Below, piece by piece: positions 6,899 to 12,305 of a DNA stretch of 12,305 bases. This DNA is from Vulcanimicrobiota bacterium (GTDB taxonomy: Bacteria > Eremiobacterota > Eremiobacteria > Baltobacterales > Baltobacteraceae): positions 1-12,305 of the forward strand of contig JASHZC010000191.1 in NCBI GenBank assembly GCA_030042755.1. Reading direction: 5' to 3'. The first letter of the stretch is position 1. The number at the start of each line of letters is the position of its first letter. The notes under the pieces are model-generated. The model was not told the origin of the DNA and searched no databases. It worked only from the letters and a program-made list of their open reading frames with translations. Both the position numbers and the translations under genes were made by a program.

Positions 6899-9800
6899 AA
6901 ATTGTGCGAGCGCACGCCGTCGACGACACCTTCGCCATCGAACGTCCATGCTGTGCGCGCAATGAGGTCGGTCACACCCTGCTCTCGCTGGAGCACACCT
7001 TCAATCACGAGCATGTTCGAGAGGCGTATGGCGCGGCGGTATCGTTCGTATATGTCCGGGCGGACGATAACATTGACGAGTCCCGTTTCGTCCTCGAGCG
7101 TGAGGAACACGAAACCCTTCGCCGTCCCTGGACGCTGACGCGTAATAACCAAACCGCCGACACGGCAGACGAGATTGTTGGGCATCTCCGCTAAACGCTG
7201 CGCCGGAATCACGCGCAGCGCATCGAGTTGCGCGCGGAAATGCGCTACGGCTTGCGCTTTCGTCGTCACTCCTGTCGACCATAGATCGAGGGCCGTCTCC
7301 GATTTCGGCGTCAAGGGCGCAAAGCGCACCTCGGGTTCTTCGATGTCCATCAATTTTCCAAGCTCGCCGCGCGCTTCGCGTTCATCGAGTGCGCGCAACG
7401 CCCACATTGCCTCCCGCCGCGACGCAAACCATGGCGAAAACGCCCCCGCCGCCGCCAGGTTTTCCAGCGCCTCTTTTTCCAACTGCGAACGCTGCGCGAA
7501 CGCAAGCAAATCCGGAAATGCCTCGCCTGCCAGCGCGGCGTCGAGCCGCTCTTTTTGCGCCGAACCCAACCCGCGCACGAGATGAAAACCTAGTCGTAGC
7601 GAACCATCGGTCTCCACGTGCGACCAATACTCGCTCGCGTTGACTTCGACCGGCTTCACAACAACTCCATGCCGCCGCGCGTCGTTTACCAGCACCTCCG
7701 TCGAATAGAACCCCATCGGCTGCACGTTCAAAATCGCTGCCGCAAAGATCGCCGGATAGTGACACTTCACGTATGCCGACGCATACGCGAGCAATGCAAA
7801 GCTCGCCGCATGCGATTCGGGGAATCCGTAATCTGCAAATCCTTCGAGCATGTGAAACAGCTGCTCGGCCGCAGCGCGATCGATGCCGTTTTCGACCATG
7901 CCGTTCACGAGCTTGGGATAGATCTCGCGCATCCGCTCGTGCGACCGTTTATGTCCCATCGCACGCCGCAGCTTGTCCGCCTCTCCCGGGGAAAACCCGG
8001 CCGCCTCGATCGCCATCCGCATCCCTTGCTCCTGGAAGAGCGGCACCCCCATCGTCCGCTCCAGCACCGGTTTCAGCTTCGGATGCGGATACGTCACCGG
8101 TTCGAGTCCCGCACGTCTGCGCAAGAACGGATGCACCATCTGTCCTTGAATCGGCCCCGGCCGGATAATCGCAACTTGCATCACGATGTCGTAAAAACAT
8201 CGCGGTTTCATTCGCGGCAACATCGACTGCTGCGCCCGCGACTCGATCTGAAACACACCGATCGTGTCGGCCTTGCCGATCATCTCATACGTCGCTGGAT
8301 CGTCAGCGGGAATGGTGTGCAATGCAAGTTCGCCAGGGGGCGCACACGTAGCGGGTTCGGGGACGCGCGCATTTTCGCGTCCTACGAAAACGCTACTCGC
8401 TGACTCGTCGCTCTCGCCATCCTGGCTTCGCTCCTCGCTCAGACGCCCCTCACCCCCTACGTGTGCGCTTCCTCGCTCCTCACATTGCTTGTTGGTGAGA
8501 GAGCACGTATGGGGTTCGGTCGCAGAGGCTACGTACGAGCGGCGGAGACATGGATGTCGGGAGCCGCGAGAAGTGCAGCAGGAGCAATCGCACGAGGCGA
8601 TTGCGACGAGCGGCTCTGCGACCGAGCCCCATACGTGCTCGTCGCCGCGAGCGACGCAACGCTTGTGAATAGAGAAGGCCTCGCGCAGGAGTGAGAGCAT
8701 GCCGAGGCCGAGGAGATCGATTTTGATCAAGCCGAGTTCTTGCAGGTCGTCTTTGTCCCATTGAATGATCGTGCGATCGCGCATCGTCGCCCATTCGATT
8801 GGTGCGACGCGGATCAACTGGTCGCGCGTGATCACGATGCCGCCCGAATGAATGCCCATATGACGCGGAAAGCCGTCGATTCGGCGGCAGAATTCTTCAA
8901 GACGATTGGCGCGTTCACCGAATTGCGCGGCGGCATCGGCGAGCGATTCGCGGGCATCGTATTCTTTTGCAAGCTCGTCGGTTTGCTCGAGGGAGAAGCC
9001 CAGTGCCTTGGCGACGTCGCGAATGGCCGAGCGCGTGCGATAACTGATGACTTCGGCAGCCATGGCGGCATTGCTACGGCCGTAGCGTTCGTAGACGTAT
9101 TGGATGACGCGCTCGCGATCTTGGTGAGCAAAATCGATGTCGATATCGGGAATTTCTTGGCGCTCTTCGGACATGAATCGCTCGAAAAGCAAGTTCATGC
9201 CAACCGGGTCGACGGCCGTAATACCAAGCGCGTAACAAACGGCCGAGTTGGCTGCGGAGCCGCGGCCTTGGCAGAGGACGCCTAGCCGGTTTGCCGCCTG
9301 CACGATATCCCACACGATGAGGAAATAGCCGGCAAGATCCATCTTGGCAATGATGCCGAGCTCGTATTCGAGTTGGCGCTCGACGTTTGCGGCTAGCGGC
9401 GTGCCGTAGCGATCGGCAGCGCCCCGATAGACGAGCTCGCGCAAATAACCCTGACGCGTGTAGCCCTCGGGCGCTGGGTAGAGAGGGAATTGGCCGACGA
9501 GCCGCTCGAGGCGAAAACGGCAGCGCTGCGCGATGCCAAGCGTTGCATCGAGCGCTTCAGGATGGTCCCTGAAGATGGCCCGCATGGCTGCGGCCGATTT
9601 GAGATGGTATTCGGCATTAGGGCGCAGGCGGTGCTGAGCGCGAGCTTCGTCGAGCGGAATCGTTTCTTTGACGCATGCGAGAATGTCGGCGAGTTGCGCG
9701 TCGCCGCGCCGCGCGTACACGACGCCGTTGGTCGCAACGTAGGGTACGCGCATATCGCGCGCAAGACGAACGAGGCACTCGTTGCGCTCCACATCCTGCG

Positions 9801-10263
9801 GCGTGAGGTGGTGCTGGAGCTCGAGATAACAGCGCTCGCCGAAGAGCGCGCGCAGCATGCCGACTCGTATGCGATCCACGCTGCGGGTGAGCGCGATCAG
9901 ACCGTCGCTTCGTCCGTCGAGATCCTCGATGTGCAGGCGCGCGTCGCCCTTACTGCCGCGTAGCTGCGCGCCTGAAATCAGCTCGCAAAGATTCGCATAT
10001 CCTCGCTCGTTCTCAACCAGCAGCACGAGGCGCGAACCGTCTTCTACGGTCAATTCGCTGCCGATGATAGCATCGATGCCGGCGCGCCGTGCAACCGTGG
10101 CAAAACGAACCGCTCCGTAGAGTCCGTCGCGATCGGTAAGCGCTACGGCCGCCAGCTCCAGTTCGACCGCTCGTTCGACGAGCGCTTCCGGATCTGAAGC
10201 GCCTTCGAGGAACGAAAAGTTCGAATATGCGTGGAGCTCTGCGTACCTTACCTCCGCAGCCAT
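6892..10263 (-). CDS. dnaE2: Error-prone DNA polymerase DnaE2 (ImuC) with a 104-residue insertion
   Basis: DnaE2 is the C-family polymerase of the SOS mutasome and makes mutagenic translesion synthesis together with ImuA and ImuB. The protein has 1123 residues. A PHP domain (about 5-270) starts YAELHAYSNFSFLEGAS. The palm has GRGSAANS (334-341), the first two catalytic aspartates D375 and D377 in PDIDIDF, and D516 in KIDLLGLGML. Fingers (about 645-840) contain DTIGVFQIESRAQ and the GYxxPESHAASFA-like segment. A helix-hairpin-helix region, an OB fold (about 1030-1095) and the typical DnaE2-like C-terminus (SHNFH) follow. Without the insertion at about 540-643 the length is 1019, normal for DnaE2. 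The insert is palindromic repeat DNA, in frame and without stops. The ATG at 10263 is the only usual start after the imuB stop, which lies in the same frame 30 bases upstream. No clear Shine-Dalgarno site is seen. Confidence 0.96.
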   Translation of the reverse strand: MAAEVRYAELHAYSNFSFLEGASDPEALVERAVELELAAVALTDRDGLYGAVRFATVARRAGIDAIIGSELTVEDGSRLVLLVENERGYANLCELISGAQLRGSKGDARLHIEDLDGRSDGLIALTRSVDRIRVGMLRALFGERCYLELQHHLTPQDVERNECLVRLARDMRVPYVATNGVVYARRGDAQLADILACVKETIPLDEARAQHRLRPNAEYHLKSAAAMRAIFRDHPEALDATLGIAQRCRFRLERLVGQFPLYPAPEGYTRQGYLRELVYRGAADRYGTPLAANVERQLEYELGIIAKMDLAGYFLIVWDIVQAANRLGVLCQGRGSAANSAVCYALGITAVDPVGMNLLFERFMSEERQEIPDIDIDFAHQDRERVIQYVYERYGRSNAAMAAEVISYRTRSAIRDVAKALGFSLEQTDELAKEYDARESLADAAAQFGERANRLEEFCRRIDGFPRHMGIHSGGIVITRDQLIRVAPIEWATMRDRTIIQWDKDDLQELGLIKIDLLGLGMLSLLREAFSIHKRCVARGDEHVWGSVAEPLVAIASCDCSCCTSRGSRHPCLRRSYVASATEPHTCSLTNKQCEERGSAHVGGEGRLSEERSQDGESDESASSVFVGRENARVPEPATCAPPGELALHTIPADDPATYEMIGKADTIGVFQIESRAQQSMLPRMKPRCFYDIVMQVAIIRPGPIQGQMVHPFLRRRAGLEPVTYPHPKLKPVLERTMGVPLFQEQGMRMAIEAAGFSPGEADKLRRAMGHKRSHERMREIYPKLVNGMVENGIDRAAAEQLFHMLEGFADYGFPESHAASFALLAYASAYVKCHYPAIFAAAILNVQPMGFYSTEVLVNDARRHGVVVKPVEVNASEYWSHVETDGSLRLGFHLVRGLGSAQKERLDAALAGEAFPDLLAFAQRSQLEKEALENLAAAGAFSPWFASRREAMWALRALDEREARGELGKLMDIEEPEVRFAPLTPKSETALDLWSTGVTTKAQAVAHFRAQLDALRVIPAQRLAEMPNNLVCRVGGLVITRQRPGTAKGFVFLTLEDETGLVNVIVRPDIYERYRRAIRLSNMLVIEGVLQREQGVTDLIARTAWTFDGEGVVDGVRSHNFH
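8336..8472. repeat. Palindromic element A (137 bases)
   Basis: The left arm starting at 8336 matches the reverse complement of the right arm ending at 8472 at 22 of 27 positions, with a perfect 12-base core GCGCACACGTAG (8340-8351; reverse complement at 8457-8468). The inner CACGTA-N-GGGTTCGG core is shared with element B. In the dnaE2 frame it encodes about residues 598-643. Confidence 0.75.
8501..8640. repeat. Palindromic element B (140 bases)
   Basis: The arms at 8501-8527 and 8614-8640 are inverted repeats with one mismatch in 27 bases (outer end GAGCACGTATGGGG). The arms stop matching right at 8501 and 8640. The interior holds a second perfect 8-base stem at 8584-8604. Read in the dnaE2 frame, the two arms give EHVWGSVAE and SATEPHTCS. 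It lies 28 bases from element A. Confidence 0.85.
8584..8604. repeat. Small perfect hairpin inside element B
   Basis: GCAATCGC (8584-8591) and GCGATTGC (8597-8604) are perfect inverted repeats around a five-base loop ACGAG. In RNA or single-stranded DNA this would form an inner branch within the larger palindrome. Confidence 0.7.
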
Positions 10264-10293
10264 GCCGACGCAACGCGCTGAAATACAGCAAAG

Positions 10294-11550
10294 CTAATCA
10301 TACGAACCTCGCAGATACCAGCGGTCGCCCTGACGATAGATACGGCAAATCTCGCCGTCGTCAAGTAAGACATCGTATTCATCGCGCATGACGTGCAGTG
10401 CCGTGAACCACCCGTCTTCGATGCGCCATGGCCCCGCGCAGCTGCATACTTCGCGATCGCCGACAACGGCAGGTTCACCTCGGCGTAGACGCACGTCGAC
10501 CTCAGTAACGGTCAGCAAGCGCAACTGCGGCACCAAACGTACCGGCGCCGCCGTAGCGCCGGCCGGATCGCGCTTGGGCAGCACAAACGGCTTGTAGATA
10601 AAACGCTCTTCGAGCGGATGCGCAGTGCGTGTCTGCGCGCGACGAACCGGCTCGCCAAGCAGTGCTTCGAGACGCGCGAGAACGATCGCTACGCTCGCAC
10701 GATCGATCTCGTCGCCGCAGAGCAACGGCACCAGTTCGCCACCTTCTTCGAGTCCGAGAGCGCGCACGCGCAATCCGACGAGCGGCGCCGGGAACGTCGT
10801 GCCTTCGAGTTTGGCGCGTAGAACGTCGAGCATAGCGCGTTCCTGCGACGTCGCGGCTGCCAGCTGCACGTCGAACCGCGCGGTCTCTGCATTGTCGAGC
10901 TCGACATCGACCTGCAACGCGCTCGCGCGCTTACCGCAGCGTTCGAGATCGGAACAGATCCTGCCGATCAAGACCCGTAATGCAAAGACTACCGCCGCTT
11001 CGCTCTCGGCCGAGCCTTCTCCGTACATCGAGGCCTCGATCGCAATTGCATGCCCGCGCGGAATAAACGGTGAGCGGTCGATACCGCGCGCAGCCTCGTG
11101 CCAGCGAGCAGCTTCACGCCCGAAGCGGCGCACGAACGGACCGTGCGGTAGCGCTGCAAGTTGGCCCAGCGTCGTCACGCCGAGCAGCTGCAAGCGTTCC
11201 ACGACGTCGGGTTCGAGTTCGAGCACGTCGAGCGCGAGCCCAGAGAGCTGCGCGGCTTCGCCTCCCGGCTCGATGCACGTTCCTTCTCCAATCCACGTGG
11301 CGGCGTATGCGCAAAAACGATTTGGACCCGCGCCGACGCGCGCCGTTAGCCCGAACGGTGCCAGAATCGCGCGAATCTGTTTGCGCCAGCCCTCCAGATT
11401 ACCGGGCGTACCGTGCATGTCGAGAAATGCCGTGCCCGGACGCACGTCTTCGATCAACGGAGTGACCGCATCGAGCGCATCGAGGATCTCTTGCCACAGC
11501 GCACCGCCGGGCTGAACCGAGTCGTCGAAAATCCGCATGCAGGCAATCAT
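10294..11550 (-). CDS. imuB: Y-family polymerase-like mutasome protein ImuB, apparently lacking the fingers domain
   Basis: ImuB is a catalytically dead Y-family polymerase homologue that links ImuA and DnaE2 to the sliding clamp in the SOS mutasome. It has 418 residues. Residues 14-47 align with the second palm half (ALWQEILDALDAV..., then RPGTAFLDM at 37-45). Where active Y-family enzymes have the catalytic Asp-Glu pair (SIDEAFLD), this protein has Gly39-Thr40, as expected for a dead polymerase. A helix-hairpin-helix thumb lies at about 111-136 and a little-finger-like domain at about 165-305. The ImuB-specific C-terminus GPWR...W...RDEYDV...WYLRGSYD (373-418) is complete. The first palm strand and fingers (some 70 residues) are absent, and an in-frame TGA at about 11640 leaves no room for them. 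The ATG at 11550-11548 overlaps the imuA stop as ATGA. An earlier in-frame ATG at 11595 is possible but less likely. Confidence 0.88.
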   Translation of the reverse strand: MIACMRIFDDSVQPGGALWQEILDALDAVTPLIEDVRPGTAFLDMHGTPGNLEGWRKQIRAILAPFGLTARVGAGPNRFCAYAATWIGEGTCIEPGGEAAQLSGLALDVLELEPDVVERLQLLGVTTLGQLAALPHGPFVRRFGREAARWHEAARGIDRSPFIPRGHAIAIEASMYGEGSAESEAAVVFALRVLIGRICSDLERCGKRASALQVDVELDNAETARFDVQLAAATSQERAMLDVLRAKLEGTTFPAPLVGLRVRALGLEEGGELVPLLCGDEIDRASVAIVLARLEALLGEPVRRAQTRTAHPLEERFIYKPFVLPKRDPAGATAAPVRLVPQLRLLTVTEVDVRLRRGEPAVVGDREVCSCAGPWRIEDGWFTALHVMRDEYDVLLDDGEICRIYRQGDRWYLRGSYD

Positions 11551-12227
11551 CGCTCGTTTCCCATAGCGAAAGCGCTGGACAGCATCGATACCCATGCCCC
11601 GTCCGCAGCGTGCTTGTGTTTGCGCAGCTCGGTGCGTACCTCAAAGCCGCTGAAGATGGCCCAAATGCCGCGCGTCCCGCGCACCACCGGCCGCTCGATG
11701 CAGCAGGCGAGACGTACGGTGGCGACCGCGCTCAACTCGGCGGCAGCCCGCGAAACAAGCACAACGAGCAACGCACCCGCCTTGTGAGCCAGACTGGCCA
11801 AACGGACCCAGACCGCGGCACGCAGCGTTGCTGCCGCCATCACTACAACCCGCGCCGTACGCGATCGCAGAAGCACGTCGGCTGCCCTGGCCATACTAGC
11901 CGGCGTGCGGGCCGGAACGATGAGCAGCCGGTCGAGTCGCACGCCCGCCGCCTCGAGCGTGGGCGGGTAGAGCTCTCCGCAGTCGATGACCGCCCCAAGC
12001 CCGCGACGCGTCGCTTGGGCGAGCAAGGCCGCGGCGATACTCCGGCAGCCGGCACTTCCGCGCCCCTCGAGCGTTACCAGCGAACCGCAGGGAAGTCCGC
12101 CGTCGAGAAGGGAATCGAGCGCGCCGATTGCGGTCGGAAAGAGCGCTTCCCGGCCGGCGCGTGGGGCCGCCAAGACCGCCTGAAGACGGGTCTTAAGCTC
12201 CTGAAACCGCGCCGTCGCTGGAAGCAT
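11547..12227 (-). CDS. imuA: RecA-like mutasome accessory protein ImuA
   Basis: ImuA is the first gene of the imuA-imuB-dnaE2 cassette; it is a RecA/SulA-like protein needed for induced mutagenesis. It has 226 residues. The fold pattern fits: FPTAIGALDSLLDGGLPCGSLVTLEG (about 30-55), then a degenerate Walker A GRGSAGCRS (55-63) where the usual Lys is replaced by Cys. A hydrophobic strand VVVMAAATLRAAVW (127-140) comes next, then LLVVLVSR (153-160). The ending ...FEVRTELRKHKHAADGA is basic. The ATG at 12227 lies just after an SOS-controlled promoter, with only eight bases between the -10 box and the start codon, so the mRNA may be leaderless. AGGA at 12236-12239 (minus) would serve as a ribosome site only if transcription starts further upstream. 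It overlaps imuB by 4 bases. Confidence 0.88.
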   Translation of the reverse strand: MLPATARFQELKTRLQAVLAAPRAGREALFPTAIGALDSLLDGGLPCGSLVTLEGRGSAGCRSIAAALLAQATRRGLGAVIDCGELYPPTLEAAGVRLDRLLIVPARTPASMARAADVLLRSRTARVVVMAAATLRAAVWVRLASLAHKAGALLVVLVSRAAAELSAVATVRLACCIERPVVRGTRGIWAIFSGFEVRTELRKHKHAADGAWVSMLSSAFAMGNER

Positions 12228-12235
12228 GGGTCCCC

Positions 12236-12264
12236 ATCCTAATCGAACATATGTTCGTAGTCAA
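12236..12264 (-). promoter_or_regulatory. Sigma-70-like promoter of imuA-imuB-dnaE2
   Basis: On the minus strand, TTGACT (12264-12259; five of six to TTGACA) and TAGGAT (12241-12236; four of six to TATAAT) are separated by exactly 17 bases. The LexA palindrome fills the spacer. Transcription would start within or right at the first bases of imuA. Confidence 0.75.
12244..12257. promoter_or_regulatory. LexA operator (SOS box)
   Basis: CGAACATATGTTCG is a perfect 14-base palindrome and matches the Bacillus/Actinobacteria-type LexA consensus CGAAC-N4-GTTCG. It lies between the -35 and -10 boxes, where bound LexA would block RNA polymerase. It ends 16 bases before the imuA ATG. Confidence 0.93.
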
Positions 12265-12285
12265 GACCCCCGAACGGCATGCGGA

Positions 12286-12300
12286 TCGGCCGAAGGCCGA
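12286..12300. other. Short hairpin upstream of the imuA promoter
   Basis: TCGGCC (12286-12291) and GGCCGA (12295-12300) flank a GAA loop. No T-run follows within the window on either strand. It may be the end of a terminator or part of a gene beyond the edge; the window ends five bases later. Confidence 0.25.
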
Positions 12301-12305
12301 ACGCT

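Larger units (their letters stand above)
8330..8646. mobile_element. In-frame insertion of two palindromic elements in dnaE2
   Basis: The 307 bases at 8335-8641 lie between two copies of TCGCC (8330-8334 and 8642-8646), a possible 5-base target duplication. Element plus one copy is 312 bases, exactly 104 codons, so removing it joins SIHKRCVARG to ELALHTIPADDPATYEM. That gives normal spacing between the palm motif KIDLLGLGML and the conserved TIPADDPATY segment of DnaE2. It encodes no recognisable transposase and looks like a non-autonomous repeat, analogous to but not shown to be related to Rickettsia palindromic elements. Confidence 0.8.

Noticed and set aside
7618..8403. 261-codon plus-strand open frame
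   Set aside because: It is antisense to dnaE2; the His/Arg-rich product has no recognisable domain.
11551..11595. Earlier imuB start at the ATG at 11595
   Set aside because: It would add 15 residues that show no Y-family similarity and overlap imuA by 49 bases; the ATGA junction at 11550 is the usual arrangement.

Overview
The window is a gene-dense, GC-rich piece of a bacterial chromosome. Codon use is biased towards G/C-ending codons, CGATCG-type words are frequent, and genes overlap or nearly touch. The SOS box is of the CGAACATATGTTCG type used by Bacillus, Actinobacteria and other Terrabacteria-like lineages, not the proteobacterial CTG-N10-CAG type. A plus-strand protein with one membrane anchor and a Pro/Gln-rich extracytoplasmic stretch resembles TonB-like architecture and hints at a cell with an outer membrane. 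Together these would suit a lineage such as Candidatus Eremiobacterota (WPS-2), but this is a guess; no rRNA or other taxonomic marker is present.

Positions 1-5907 (minus strand) hold a co-directional translation and genome-maintenance operon. In order of transcription it contains a small membrane protein, a TRAM-domain Fe-S rRNA uracil-C5 methyltransferase (RlmD/RlmCD type), gatC, gatA, gatB, and the N-terminal 325 codons of mutS2, which leaves the window at base 1. Junctions are overlaps (26, about 20, 4 and 4 bases) or a 10-base gap, so translational coupling is likely. Several starts are TTG or GTG. GatCAB is the amidotransferase that converts Glu-tRNA(Gln) and/or Asp-tRNA(Asn).

Positions 5908-6013 form a divergent intergenic region rich in hairpins. 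The main stem contains G-U wobbles that pair only in plus-strand RNA. Positions 6014-6898 (plus strand) encode an unrecognised membrane-anchored Pro/Gln-rich protein whose 3' end overlaps the end of dnaE2 by 7 bases.

Positions 6892-12264 (minus strand) hold a complete imuA-imuB-dnaE2 damage-inducible mutagenesis cassette. A perfect 14-base LexA palindrome lies inside the 17-base spacer of a good sigma-70-like promoter, directly upstream of imuA. ImuA is a RecA-like accessory protein, ImuB a polymerase-dead Y-family clamp adaptor, and DnaE2 the error-prone C-family polymerase.

The most unusual feature is a 312-base in-frame insertion in dnaE2 (about 8330-8646). It is built of two adjacent palindromic repeat elements with related arms, flanked by a 5-base direct repeat, and adds 104 mostly unusual, Cys-rich residues between the palm and fingers of the polymerase. 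It resembles, by analogy only, the protein-coding palindromic elements of Rickettsia. A second oddity is that ImuB appears to lack the first palm strand and the whole fingers domain.
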